This document shows, piece by piece, positions 45,001 to 57,193 of a DNA stretch of 64,000 nucleotides (its first letter is position 1; the number at the start of each line of letters is the position of its first letter). Position numbers and translations under genes: made by a program. The stretch comes from Punica granatum (lineage: Eukaryota; Streptophyta; Magnoliopsida; Myrtales; Lythraceae). Below the pieces are notes generated by a model. The model was not told the DNA's origin, ran no database searches, and saw only the letters and a program-made list of their open reading frames with translations. Location of the stretch: NCBI RefSeq assembly GCF_007655135.1, contig NC_045127.1, forward strand, positions 38,451,538 to 38,515,537, written 5' to 3'.

Positions 45001-48000
45001 CCAAGCAACTCAGATTTCATTTTGAGAAATCCGGTTTCGGACTCCTAGGACGTCTTCGGTTTCACATTTACAATACCGGCTTATTGGTCAAATATGCAGT
45101 CTGATTGACGACGCATGTCAAAATGACCAACGCGGAATCCAGACATGAGATGCGCATTAAGAAACGGCTAACTTTGCTGTGATTGACTGAAATAAGCAAA
45201 ACCGGCTTCCTAGCCCAAAAACCACACGAGCATTCCTTTAGGCAAAAATGGATGATTTTGGGGTCGTTCGAACCGTTTTCGCACGCACAATGACAATTTG
45301 ACGTTCGTTTGAGCCATGAACCTCGAACACGCTACCAATCGAGACCCGAACTTTGTCTCGAACTTCCCTCATGACCCGTGGGGCAAACAGTTTGCCCTAG
45401 CGCAGCCGCAAATTGACATAGCCGCCCCTTCCTTATCATCTTCCTCATCAAACCAAGAAGCCAACTTGTCTTTGCCTTATCTTCTTCAAAAATATCTAAG
45501 TCTTCTACTTCAACACTCCACCATCACCATCCATCCATTAATGCTTCATTCAATCAAAATCCCATCCTAATTCTATTAAAAATTCGGATCCCTTAAGCAT
45601 TCCCTTAACCACACTTTGCTTGCACTAATTTAGTCATTAAGCATGCATAAGCCTAAGTCATCTTCAAGCACACACACCTTCTCTTGCCTCAACACTTGCC
45701 ATTTTCATCAAGCAAAAGCTCTCAAACTCCATAGCAAAATCGCAGCCCACTGCTCAGCCAACAACAAGCAAAAAACCCTTAAGACTTAAGTCGAAAACTC
45801 GATGATCACCATCCCCGCTTAAATCCAAACTTCACCAAACTTCATATCCCACATGTTTTCAATCCCCTCAGTCCATTTCCGAAGTTAGATTTTAAGTTTG
45901 AAGCCTCTAAGCCATAGAACCAGCCCACCATAGAACCGAATAGTTTTTGCTCCTTCTCGGGTCAAAAATGTCAATCCGGGTTTCTCACCTTTTCAGGTCG
46001 GTTTGAGTTGCCAAAACCCATCAAACACCTCTCCACACGACCCTTGGGTGTCAAGGAGTTGAGAAATCCCGAAAAAACCTGCTTGTTTTGACCCAGCACG
46101 AAGAAACAGCCTGACTGCCCAGTCGAGTCGGATTTTCTGTCTCATCCGTGGTTTTCTTTGTAGATCGGGTCGATCCAAGACTCTTTTCTTCAAACGACCA
46201 CCACAATCACCTCCTGGGGTCTCTTAGGAGTTGGGATCCATTGACCTTGCATCAAAATTCCATCTGGAGCCACCGTGGTGACGTTCGACTCGAAAACTAC
46301 CCAGTCGGGTATGTTTCTTGGACGTGCTCATTTTTTCGTGATCTTTGCAAGGCTATACGGGCCAGCCCGATAACTCTGAAACCAAACGACCACCACAGCC
46401 ACCTCCAAGGTTCTCTTAAGAGTCGGGATCCACCGACCTTTTATCAAAATACCATTGGGAGCCTCCGTGAGAGCCGTTTCTTTGTGGACTACCAGTCGGG
46501 TCTGTTTTGACCCATTTCGGTCTGTTTCTGTTTTGCTAACCCCGACTTTGCTCATGTTTTTCAGAAAATCTATGGGTGCTCTCCCCCCGAAACCATCGCA
46601 GGGATGTTAAGCATCCTCTTGGCTTTCTAGAACATCTGAGCACTCTCCAAGAAGCCACCCGAGTCGCCCGAACTGGCCTGTTTTCTCCCCGGTACCCAGT
46701 CGGGTTGGTCAACGCCCAGTCGGGTCTGTCCTGCTCCAATTGGGTCTGTTCAACAAAACCGGCCCAAATCCGACCTCAACCCGACTCCTATTCACCAGAC
46801 CCGACTTCTAGTGGTCTCATCCCTCCTCCTGGGACTAAGTATAACCATTCCCGACTTAAAGGAGCTAGGATTTTTATGTTTTCTTTGCGTTTATGGAGCA
46901 ATAAGGCGTTTTAAGTTATATTCACATGCAAGATTTTGTTTTTATGCAATTTCTACGTTATATTATGCATGCTTATCATCGTATTACATGCTAGCATGTC
47001 GGGAAATGTTTAAATTGAAGTTGGGGAGACCGTTTTAAACCGGAACGACCAAGGGAGCTCATGGTTTCCCTTTGAGGAAAGGTGACCGTGGCCCCTTTTG
47101 TTGGTTCTTCGGGTTATAACCGGATTCCTTGCCCCAATTTAAGTCGTTTCTCGAATTTTTATGTTTTCCCGTATCCATGAAGTCGGTATCATTTTATTGA
47201 TTCCATAAATAACGTGTTTGTGCATGATTGAATGTTTAAATGCATTTTCCAAATCATAGTGATACCGGCTTTGTTAAATACGTGTCATTTATCGTGTTTA
47301 ACATTTAAGCATGCGAGAAATGGTCGAAATCGGGTTAAAGAGAACGCTTGAAACTCGAAATAGGTTAAAGAAATCCATGCTACTCCCAAGAGGAAAGAGC
47401 CGAAGGTTCCTTAAGAACGGTCTCTTTACCTCGATGAAATCCATTTCTCGAATTTTGTGCAAATTGCAATTTCAATATCGTCGTAAATCTAGCATTAAAA
47501 TGTCTTTAAAATGTTGTTTTTAAAGCAAAATGCATGGATTCATATATCGGTGACTCTTTTGTGGCCATTTGGGTTCCGAGGGTATTTTGGTCATTTTGAC
47601 CAAATTACCCTCGTCCTTCTTAGACCCATCTTAGTCGCCGTATCATGAATCGTTTTCATTAAATTAAGCTTTTCGAGTACTCAGACTCCATTCAGTGGAT
47701 TAATTCATGATATGTCTAATTGTCTGTAACCCGTATATTTATTACATTCAGCGATAAGTCACAAGCAATATATCCACAAACGGGTTAATCGGGTGCTCAC
47801 ATGATTAAACTCACTTCACATTGACAAATCTTGCATGAATTGACCATTAACTAATAACTCGCTTCAACAAGTTGTCAAATGACGTTATTGCCCTTTTCAA
47901 AACTCGCATTTTCCAAAATCCCGAAACGGGTGGTCCAATGTAGCATGGACGTCTAGAAAGGACTTGTGTGTCTCAACTTGAGTTTTTACCTAATTTCAGG

Positions 48001-48560
48001 TAATTAAGGTCAGGATATAGAAGATCTTTCTAGATCACTTCCGGGTAGATCGATCGGTTTTTTGGCTTTTCCGGGATTCTTGCACAACCCCAGAAGATCC
48101 AGGGGATTGGTCGACACCGGCTACAGGTCAAGGTGGCTCGTACTGCGATGTTTCCTTTTTCTAAAAACAATTTTCATGTAAAGGGCAAAATCATCTTTTC
48201 ACAAATTAGCGACACCCCTAGGGTTAGCTTGACAGAAACACTATAGTATCAAGATAAGAATAGGCTACCTGTTTATGTGCAGGTTCATCTGTAAAGCCTT
48301 TTCTTATCCACTAATAAGTTTTTGTCATCCTAGCGTAGACTCGGGTAACTAGAACGGTTATCTCTGTCAGAAAACATGCAAAATATGGATTAACCTTTCA
48401 CTCGACCTAACCAAACACTAGATATTGGTTAGGTGGAACTTCAGGTTCCAAATCTAGAGTAAAAACACGAGTTTGGCGAATTCAATGGAATTTCAGTGTT
48501 ACAATACAGAACAACTTTAAAAGTAATCCACACACAAAGGACATGACTACAAATACCATG
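45001..48560 (+). mobile_element. LTR E fragment (target of element C)
   Basis: Plus-strand LTR of the D subfamily. Its left part is outside the window because C inserted at 45000/45001, where the flanking LTR text CCAAGCAACTCAG matches LTR B at 27815. It has the 192-bp dimer and a CATGGT/ACCGTG hairpin (47060-47090). It ends abruptly at 48560, next to minus-strand LTR F, before the TCCAACG hairpins. Confidence 0.82.
46160..46500 (+). repeat. Dimeric 192-bp repeat inside LTR E
   Basis: AAACGACCACCAC occurs at 46192 and 46384, the same 192-bp period as in LTR D. Confidence 0.75.
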
Positions 48561-50560
48561 TGTGCGGACCCGAATTTCGTCTCGTCGTGGCCCGCATGTG
48601 TGCGCCATCGCACCGCTTGGGAGTGACAACCTTCCCGTGGGGACGCGTGACGGACACACTTGAGAAGGAGTCGCCACTTGCCATTTTACGTCCTGAAGAT
48701 CGAGTGCCGACAAGTTACCTGGGCCTAAGGGTACAAGGTACACCTAGTTGCTAAGGCATTGGTCTTGCAGAACCGAAAATTCCAAATTCGGGGGTTCTGT
48801 TACATGCGGGCCTATAACTCGCATGCCCTTTTGGTACTCTGTTTGTCTAGGATTTGCCGTTTTATTTCATTTACCGCGTGAATTAGGTTGCACTTATCTC
48901 GTTCGTTTTGACATCGTAGATTCGTAGAAGCAATCGATTCGATTTAAGAGGCCGAGAGAAAAGCGGATCCCCAATTCAGGGGTCGGTCCACCGTCCTCGC
49001 ATCTCGACTAATTGGATCGTGATAGCTGGTTCACTGTGTGGATCGGACCCGTGACTTGTGTGGTCCCGCTCGTCTAGGGGACTCGTAAACTGAGTCGATC
49101 GATTCCGACTCTCAGACTCCACGCTCGCCGATCGAACTCGTTACATAAACAAATGTACAAATAAATATCTCACAATGTACTATCAGATAATAAAACACAA
49201 ATTACAACAAATGGATCCCGGTCGACTCACGTTCGGCCAATATTCCGCTCATGCTCGCAGTGTGGTTTAAACGACCGAAACCGAAATTAAGGCAACACGG
49301 GCTCAAAGAGCCGGGGGTTGGGTCCGACCAAACCGACGGATAACAGAAGAGTCGTTTGTCTCTCGTGATAGCCATGGGATCGGTTGAGCTCTCGGGTCAT
49401 GTCCGGCCATACCTTACTTACCCGATCCGAGCCGTCTTCCACATAGACACTACTCAGAGTGAAACAGTAAGTCGAGGCAAGACCCGATTCCGAGCTCGGG
49501 TTGCGCGCACCTGGTGTGAATGGGCGTTGGACCCGTGATAGACGGTGAGGGGCGTCAGACCCCATGCGCATCATATCCTATGGTCTAGGGCTCAAACCGC
49601 GATAAAATAGACAAAAACAGATAAAAACAGCCATAAACAGGCAAAAACAGATAAAAACAGGTGAATACAGAATAGTCATGTTTTAAATGTCGTGTTTTCA
49701 TGATTAGCCAATTATGAACCATGATTGTTTGGCAAACAATTTCCTAGTGTAAGCAGAGCATGAACAGATGCAGAGCTAGGCTAACTAAGTATGTGTGGGT
49801 CTGTTTTAAATTGTTATGCATAATGACAATACAGCTTTAACAGATTATGCAAGGAACATGTTTTTCACTTGAAAACCCAAAGCCTAACCCCTTTGCCTAT
49901 TTACCCACATTTGATTATGCCGAGTGTATGATTAGTCCAATTTCACGTTTTATTCAACAGATAAACCCAATCCAAAAAACTATCGACGCAATTACCGGTT
50001 ATTTGTCAATTTATGCATCTTGCTTAAAGCCGAATGATTTATTTAGCCAAATTACACGTCCCTTTTCCCATATGTGAAATTCTTTTAGTGATTATTGTCC
50101 TGTGCCTTGGATACTACGGGTTTATGAAATGATTTATGACACGAATACCAATATGGGTCCCTGAAGGCTAAGAATGATCGGTCAATGATGGCTGATACAG
50201 TCTTGGACCCTCGTGGGCTCGAGATGTTCGCCAATACACAAATCCATGTACATTATTTAAAACTAACGCATCTATCTCACGATCTATTAACCAATTGATT
50301 CCAAACGAAAAATGCGATTGCACACAATCATGCATTAATCACGATTACAACACGTATTTTACAAAGCCGGCGCCACCATGATTACGAGAAACGCATGCAA
50401 GCATACACAAACATAATATTAATGGAATCGATAAAACGGTGCCGTTTCATGGAAACGGAAAATCATAAAAAAAATGCATTGTCATTTTATGTATGCCTAA
50501 TAAATGAGACAAGAGTTTATTAAACGAGAACATGCGTATTGTCGATCGGGGACCTAAGTA
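48561..50560 (-). mobile_element. LTR F, diverged minus-strand LTR
   Basis: The minus strand ends GGTCCGCACA at 48561, the reverse of the G/H-type end GGTGCGCACA. Further right come weak counterparts of the UUCG hairpin (48690), the price-tag phrase with GCGGGCCTATA (48800), the stem region (48960-49080), hairpins GGGGTCTGACGCCCC near 49557 and GGGTCCAACGCCC near 49530, and the ATCGATAAAACGGTGCCG phrase at 50430. No TGTCAG start is found. It is older and more decayed than the rest. Confidence 0.65.
49597..49675 (+). repeat. A-rich AAAAACAG short tandem repeat in LTR F
   Basis: About six imperfect units of ATAAAAACAG or GCAAAAACAG. LTRs G and H have a CAGTT-rich counterpart (about 56560-56630). 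Confidence 0.65.
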
Positions 50561-50604
50561 GAACGGGTTGGAAGTCATTATTTATTATTATTATTTTTTA
50601 AGTT

Positions 50605-51172
50605 ATTGTCCAAGGACTGAACTGAATAATTTCAAAAGAACGGGGACTGATTTAAAATTCGGCTAAAACCCCGGTGACTGATTTGGAATAACTCAAAAAG
50701 TCAGGGATTGCTTCGAAAATGTCAAATTCGACCAGGGACGATTCTGGATTTGTTAAGGACGTCAAGGACTGGAATGAAAATGGTGAAAAGTTCACTGGAT
50801 TGATCTGAAAAGGTGAAAAGAGTTGCAAGGACTGAACTGGAACATATTGGAAAGTTCTCTGGACTGATTTGAATCGCCAGAAAAGTTCAGTGGTTGAATT
50901 GGTAATGCTGAAAATTGCCCAGGACTTGATTGAAATAGATTTGAAAGTTTAGGGCTGATATGGAAAAATGAAAAACAGCGGCAGGGATTGAACTGAAACA
51001 GTTAGAAAAGTTCTCTGGACTGATTTGAATTGCCTGAAAAGTTCAGTGGCTGAACTGAAAGTGTTGAAAATGGCCCAGGACTTGGTTGAAACGGATTTTA
51101 AAGTTTAGGGCTAACCTGAAAATGTAAAAAATGTTCCAGGGACTGAACTGAAACGGATTGGAAAGTTTGTAA
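50605..51172 (+). repeat. ~31-bp degenerate tandem repeat with 155-bp higher-order period
   Basis: About 17 units of the type GGACTGA(A/T)(C/T)TGAAA...GAAAAG. Five-unit blocks repeat: AGTTGCAAGGACTGAACTGG at 50821, AGCGGCAGGGATTGAACTGA at 50976 and a third at 51131 are each 155 bp apart. Confidence 0.75.
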
Positions 51173-51440
51173 AACCAGGTTTAGTACAACCCCACTCATC
51201 CACATGGTCTACAAACATTCATTTCACGTAGTCACAACCCAAACAAGCATTAATGTATGAAATGAAGTCCTAAACATGCCACTAAGTTGGGATTATACCT
51301 CACCCAATCTAGTGTCAAGATGAGCACGTAACTTTTCTAGCCGATGATGAACCGAACCTCAACCAAACCAGTCGAGACCACTGCAACTACAGGGGGAAAC
51401 AGAACCTGCAATGCAAAGATATGGACAAAAAAGAAACAAG
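51173..51440. other. Unassigned stretch
   Basis: I see no gene, repeat or LTR landmark here. Base composition is ordinary. Confidence 0.5.
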
Positions 51441-52545
51441 GGAACGGTTAATGATAATCAAGAAATAAAATGAACGGAAGAAAAAAAAAAAAGATGTCGA
51501 GGGAGACTTAGCTTCGAGGCTGTGTCTGTTGCTCCATGTTGTTCTGTCCAGCCGAGAGAGAGAGAAAGGAGAGGTAGAGGAGGCATGCGTGCTGGTGCGA
51601 TGCTGGTCAGGAGGAGAATACCGAGAAAAAAAAATTGAGAGAGGCTGGTGCTACTGATCCGGGAGCCAAGGGCGAGAATCAATTGAGAGAAAATCAAGCT
51701 GAGAGGGAAGGTCGAGCTGAAGGAGAGAGTCGATGGGATTGTGAGCTGAGGATGAGGGAAATGAGAGTGACGAGCTGAGAGATCGTGAGTTGCGAGCTGG
51801 GGGAGATTCGAGTGAGCTGAGGGGAAGATCCCGAAGTTGAGGGAGAGTCCATGAGCTGAGGGCGTTCGAGGGAGAGGTAGGGGCTCAGGGGATTCAGCTG
51901 CAGGGAAAACCGGAAATGAGCTCAGGGAAAATGGAGGTGAGGGTGAGGAGTGAGGTTAGTCCGTGAGCTGAGGGGTCCGATGCGGATTGAGAGTGAGCTC
52001 GGGGCGAGCGACTGGAGCTGAGGGCGTGAGTTCTGTCATTAAGCAGGGAGAAGAGAGTGAAACGGGAGATAGGGAAGTAGCTCCTCCCTTTTTTTGTTGG
52101 AGGTGGCTACTACTGTCTTTAATCAAAAGGAGAATAGGGGGAGAGCCAAGGATGAACGGATGGTGATTGTTGCGTGAGGATGAAGGTGGATGGTCAGAGA
52201 GGATCAGAGCCTCCGCGTTGATTGTAGGCTCGGGTGGTTTTGTACAAAGAGGGAGATGACGGGTTGAAGCCGAGCAGGAAGCAAGGAAAAAGAAAGAAAG
52301 AAAAAGAAAAAGAAAGGGAAGATCATGACGTCTGATGGAGGCGTGCACGGATTGGTTGCAGCTGGACAGAGGAGGAAGAAGAAGAAGCATATCAGCCTTT
52401 TCAGGGGATGGGCGTTCTTCAGCTCTGATGGAGTTGGTGCCGTGAAGAAAGAGCAGGAGCAGAGCATGGAGGTTGCAGATTTTCGCAGGGAAGAAGGAAA
52501 GAAAAAGAAAAGAAAAGGAAAAGAAATGGAGAAAGGTGGTCAACC
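51441..52545 (-). other. Purine-rich (CT-rich on minus) unassigned region
   Basis: The plus strand is full of GAGCTGAGG words (51660-52030) and later GAAAGAAAAAG runs. A 195-codon minus-strand frame (52543-51956) is low-complexity (Phe, Leu, Ser, Pro runs) and resembles no protein I know. It could be the transcribed leader of another decayed LTR, see the TATA-like site at 52570. Not called a gene. Confidence 0.4.
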
Positions 52546-52567
52546 GATCATGGGTTGGCCTGCCATC

Positions 52568-52580
52568 TGTTCTATTTATT
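52568..52580 (-). promoter_or_regulatory. TATA-like site on the minus strand
   Basis: The minus strand reads CCCTAAATAAATAGAAC, about 30 bp before a long CT-rich stretch, as expected for a plant core promoter. No transcript evidence. Confidence 0.3.
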
Positions 52581-52589
52581 TAGGGTAAA

Positions 52590-52662
52590 TTGCACTGGTG
52601 GACCAAAATGTTTGACAAATGTTACATGATGGTCCAAAAAGATTTTTTCGCTATATGATGGT
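52590..52662. other. Host sequence left of solo LTR G, with ATGATGG repeats
   Basis: AAATGTTTGACAAATGTTAC and ATGATGGTCCAAAA recur in varied form on the other side of G (57709-57760) and again at 58285-58320, a degenerate ~30-bp motif. Confidence 0.5.
52658..52662. other. Target duplication ATGGT, left of solo LTR G
   Basis: ATGGT at 52658-52662 is repeated exactly at 57709-57713 directly after the LTR end GCGCACA. Confidence 0.92.
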
Positions 52663-53677
52663 TGTCAGCACCCCATTTTGGCCCACCGGCTTCCCGCACA
52701 AGGATTCCCGACTGAAGCTTAGGACACTATTCATCGCCCGGCAATCGGAGGCAAATAGGCGGGCACGGGGTCATGAACAATAAAGGAAAGCACGGTCCAC
52801 TGAGAAAGGCGGAAGAAAGCAGTCAGAAGAACAGATGAACGAGGAATCCCGAAAACAACGGAGTTGGCACTGTGGCACTATTCATCACTGAGTCACCGAA
52901 GCACCGAAAGGTGCCCAATATGGGGCTCCAAAAATCCCCCTCAGTGCCAAAGTGACCAATGACGCGTCCGGGCGCATTTCCGGGACATCCTGCTTAAGCC
53001 GGGACACCCCGATCCCCCACGGACGCCTTTTCTGACAGAGCTCCCGGGGTTCGCTCCACTGACAAGCAAACGGCCCCTCAAAGCGGGCCTACAGGTACCC
53101 AGGGACCATCAAAGTCGGGGAACAAGCTTCAGATGACCTTCCGGAACCCGACTCGGCCTCTCGAGGGACGTCTCAGTGGTCATGAACGTCTCCCGGCGAG
53201 CCTTCGGGAATTTCCACGGAAAATAGAGACCACAACGATCTCTGAGCGCCTCACAATAACCCCGAGCACCTCAAGGCATTCAAGGCACACTGAGAAAATC
53301 CCGGTCAAAGTCCCTAGGTCTTCCCGGGCCTACGGTCCCCGACCAAGGACAATGAGCCAATGATCACCGACGGGGCAAACGGATCGCCGAAACGAATGAA
53401 AGAGTGCACAAAGGTCAATCGGGGTCGACGGACACTAAACTCCGCTCCGAACGTCCAAACAGGGCAAAACCGACTCCCGAGGCGCCGAGTCGCCCGAACG
53501 CTCGTTCGCATGACGCATGGCGATATTAGGCTCATCCAAATCCTCGTAGTCCAAGCATTCCAAATCTTCAAATTAATTGGACATCGGAGATCGGATGCAA
53601 GCTCAATCAAGCCTCAAGCGTTTGCCGGCTTTTCTCCTAATCGGATGGGACCCACAGCCAAGCCAAGCCAAGCCATC

Positions 53678-53745
53678 AAGCCGCGGCTCAACCCCAAGCC
53701 ACGGCTCAACCCTCGGCTCGGATTAGACAACCCAAGCCGCGGCTC
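53678..53745 (+). promoter_or_regulatory. GCCGCGGC palindromes upstream of TATA, LTR G
   Basis: AAGCCGCGGCTC at 53678-53689 and 53734-53745, with CAAGCCACGGCTCAAC between, about 250-310 bp before the TATA box. The same arrangement occurs in H. Confidence 0.5.
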
Positions 53746-53811
53746 AAGCCCTCTCACCCATCGGCTCCAATGCTCTCCCACCACACATTTTGAATTTTCC
53801 CCCCATCCATC

Positions 53812-53866
53812 ACCTCCCTCCATCCATCCATCACCTCCCTCCATCCATCCATCACATCCATCACCC
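53812..53866 (+). repeat. CATC microsatellite in LTR G
   Basis: CATCCATCCATCACCTCC repeated. The shorter CATCCATCCATCAC occurs in H near 59507. Confidence 0.75.
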
Positions 53867-53992
53867 CTCTTGCTTCCCCTACACTCAATGTGACACTTTC
53901 CCTTCCCTAAACCCTTCTTAAAATTCGGCAGCCACATTAGGGTCCCCTTAACCGCAATTAAATTCCCTCAATCAAGCCATTTAGTCTTCCTT

Positions 53993-53998
53993 TATAAG
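53993..53998 (+). promoter_or_regulatory. TATA box, LTR G
   Basis: TATAAG in CCTTTATAAGCCC, 1.33 kb into the LTR; the corresponding H box is TATAAA. Confidence 0.65.
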
Positions 53999-55026
53999 CC
54001 CTTGCACCATTAGACTTAATGACTTCTTCAATTTCACTCTCTCTCAAGCCAATCTCTCTCAAGAACTCTCTCAAACCTCAGCCCATCCCCTCACTTCCGT
54101 CCACCCTTTGCCAAGGCCGAAACCGGCCAAAACCGCCGGAAAACCACTCGGTATTCCGGTAACCACCCGACCCGACTTAACCCAAAAATTCTCAAACTTC
54201 ATAGCCTACATATTTCCTACCCCCTAAGTCCATTTCCGGACTTGGATTTTCGATTTGAGGTCCCCAAGACCCCGTTCCAGCCGAAATTGCAATCGGGTCC
54301 CGAGACCCTCACCGCGCGTATCGAACATTAACGGCGTACCATTTCATCCCACGACCTCGGAGAGTCGTGCCATCACATTTAAAGGGTTCCTCACAACCCT
54401 CACCCTCTCTCGTGAAGAGGTGGTCACGATCCGAGGGCCGACCCACCGTGCACGACCTCCGTTTTGCCCATTCTTACTAACCGGGTTTCTGTGTTTTCAC
54501 TGAAACTTCTCTCATCATTTCCGACTTATTCAGGGTTCGGCACGCTCGGAGCTTTCCGTGCCCACCTAGATCTGCCTCTTAGGAGTCCAACGAGCCCGAC
54601 CTCGCACCGTTCCGTGATCGGAGCGAGCGTGCCAAGCCGTTTTCCCGTGGTTGCCGCAGCCGCGCCCACCCGGGTCGCCTGCTGCCCTTCGCCCTAACCG
54701 AGTCTTGCGACTCTCAAGGCCACTTCCCCGACTCTTTTCCTCGCACACCGAGGCTAGGTAACATCTCTTTACGACTTAGAGAAGCTAGGATCCTTGATAT
54801 TTGTTTACATGAAATGTTAAAATAGATTAAAGACTCGAAATGCATGCAAGTTCCCATTTTTCTTTCGGATCTATCTATTTCATGCATTTTCATGCAACGT
54901 ACATCCATCATCTTTTCATGCACGACCTTGCCGTGTCTACACGATGTCCAAGTTCGCATGTCATGACGGGAAACAACCCGGATCCGGAGGGAAGAGGTCC
55001 CCTTGGCCACGGGTTGAGCCATGGGA

Positions 55027-55060
55027 CTCACGGCCGAGTCTCTAGGGAGAGACCCGTGAG
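55027..55060 (+). other. CTCACGG/CCGTGAG hairpin, LTR G
   Basis: CTCACGG (55027-55033) pairs with CCGTGAG (55054-55060), and GTCTCT (55038-55043) pairs with AGAGAC (55048-55053) around loop AGGG. Both stems are perfect. Confidence 0.75.
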
Positions 55061-55218
55061 CTCCCTTGGCCCACCCGTGGCTAGATAGGTCTCCTCCTTC
55101 CTGGAAGAGGGTTGGTTCCCGTGTTTCCTTTACCGTCGAGCATGGATAACGTGATAGCATGACGGGAAAAGGCCCGAATCGGGGTCGGAGAAGTCTTCCC
55201 GACTCATGTGGGCCATGG

Positions 55219-55258
55219 AAGCTCACGGCCTCCCTTGGAGGAATAGGGCCGAGAGCTT
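55219..55258 (+). other. AAGCTC.CGGCC hairpin, LTR G
   Basis: AAGCTCACGGCC pairs with GGCCGAGAGCTT except for one A.A. H has GGGCTCACGGCC with GGCCGAGAGCCC at the same place, so two pairs changed on both sides. Confidence 0.75.
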
Positions 55259-55536
55259 CCTCGGACCACACGAGTCCGGGAGGTTTTCTTCCGTCTCGAG
55301 ACGGGTCGGTTCTCGTGTTTTATTTACTTCGTTATCATTCGAGTCAAGATCGTCTTGTTATTTCCGTTTAAATGTCTCGATTCATGCACGTTCGTGTGAT
55401 TCCATGCAATTATGTTGTGGTGGTATCGAAGTTACTAAAACATGCGTTATTATCGTGGTTGATGTATTGTGTATGCAAGAAACGATTAGAACCGGTGCGG
55501 GAGATCTCTCAAAATCCGAGACAAATCAAGGGCCAT

Positions 55537-55564
55537 TCGGCCCCTACCTTCGGGGAGTGGCCGA
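55537..55564 (+). other. TCGG/CCGA hairpin, LTR G
   Basis: TCGG, then CCCC pairing with GGGG (55541-55544 and 55552-55555), then GGCCGA. It is the third member of the module in this LTR. H has ATCCC/GGGAT in place of CCCC/GGGG. Confidence 0.65.
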
Positions 55565-56652
55565 GAGTCCCCGGATTCCTCCCGGGTTTAAGGCGACCTC
55601 CCTAGTCGTTTCGGATCGCTCCTTGGAATTGAGTGTCTTAATATTCGGGTCTTATCATTAGCTATATGGTGGTTACGTGATCGGCGCGTTGATTGTGGAT
55701 AATCACTCACCGAACCCGATGCCTATGATGTTGGACCATCATCATCGAATAATTTCACAAACGGGAAAGCGGGACGAATCATTCGATTAACCAAATCATT
55801 CGGACTAAATAATTGAGTTAATCGAACCCCCAATTTGTAAACGCATCGACGACTTATGGAATGGTGAGAATGCCCTTAAAATTTCACAATTTCAAAATAC
55901 CGAGTCGTGTGACACGTATAGGATTGAGGTCTAGGGAGTACTCACATGCCATGACTCGAGTCCGGGCCCGATTTGAGGCGGCCCGAGTCGGGGCACGAGA
56001 GTCCTTCTTAGACCCCTTCGTGTGACACGATCTCCGATTTATACATAAACATCACGATTTTATTATCCAAGGGCATAATTATCATTCTTTGATTCACCGA
56101 TACCCTAGGCAATAGGAAGTCGGAAACACCTCGATCTATGGACGAAAAAGGGCTACCCGTTCAGACATGAGTCTCATTCGCGCGGCCTATTCCGTCCATT
56201 TTCGGTGTTTCTGTCTCCCTATTGTAGATTCAGTGGGGAGCATTTTATTTCAGATATAAAACACGAACAATCGGATTAATCGTACACTCGACTTAATCAA
56301 ACACTAGATAATGGATAGGCGGAATGATAGATTCCATTTTAGAGTCAAGACATGAGTTGGGCTAAATTCGGTGAAGCCACAGTGACACTTAACTGAATAA
56401 GCGTCTTAAAACGAACACACACATGTAATCGACTTAGAACCCCATCCCAATCCACCACTTATGCTTGCCTAGGATAGATACATTGTTTGTTAATCAACCC
56501 CGGCTAATAACTGATTAAATCACGTACATTCGGCCTAATACACAATTCGTTTGTATTCACTGACACTTATCAGTTGTTGTCAGTTGCTTCCTGTATCGTG
56601 TCAGTTACATCAGTTTTCTTCTGTTTTGTTCTTGCTTTTGATGATTTATTGC

Positions 56653-56732
56653 GGTTCGGGCCTGAACCCATAGGTCACGTGTTGCACGGGGTCCAACGCC
56701 CCTAAGTCACCGAACACGAGGTCCAACGCCTC
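56653..56732 (+). other. Hairpin cluster with TCCAACG loops, LTR G
   Basis: GGTTCGGGCCTGAACC (near-perfect palindrome, from 56653) is followed by GGGG-TCCAACG-CCCC (56688-56702) and GAGG-TCCAACG-CCTC (56718-56732). Confidence 0.75.
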
Positions 56733-57193
56733 TTCATTCACCAAGCGCGTACAACCCGAGTACGGAATGGGATCTAGCCTCGAGTCACCATCGCACTCAA
56801 AATATGGCCTATGTGGAAGGCAATTTGGATTGGATGTGTGAAACGCGTTTAGATATCACACGGGAGCTCGATCGGTCCAACGGTTACAGTGGGAACTAAT
56901 CGGTTCTCTTGCAAACCGTCGGTTCGATTGGACCCGACCCCCGGCTCTTTGAGCCCGCGTTGCCTTAATTTGTTTATCGGTTATTCAAAACATACGGCGA
57001 GCCGGAGTGGAATATTGGCCCAATGCAAACCGATCGGGATCCATTTATTTCATTCGGTTGTATTCTGTAATTATTCGAGTGTACGTTGCGAGGATCTTAT
57101 TTGTACATTTATTCATATACTTGTAAGGATCCCCGATCGGTGAGCAAGAGGTCCGAGTGTCGAATCGGTTAAGTCGGTCTATCGTCACCAAGG

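Noticed and set aside
51956..52543. 195-codon minus-strand frame with Phe/Leu-rich start
   Set aside because: Low-complexity composition follows from the CT-rich strand; no domain, and the surrounding sequence looks like decayed repeat.
48561..52662. Treating 48561-52662 as one full LTR F
   Set aside because: LTR landmarks are traceable only to about 50560 and no TGTCAG start is seen; the purine-rich rest could be another element.
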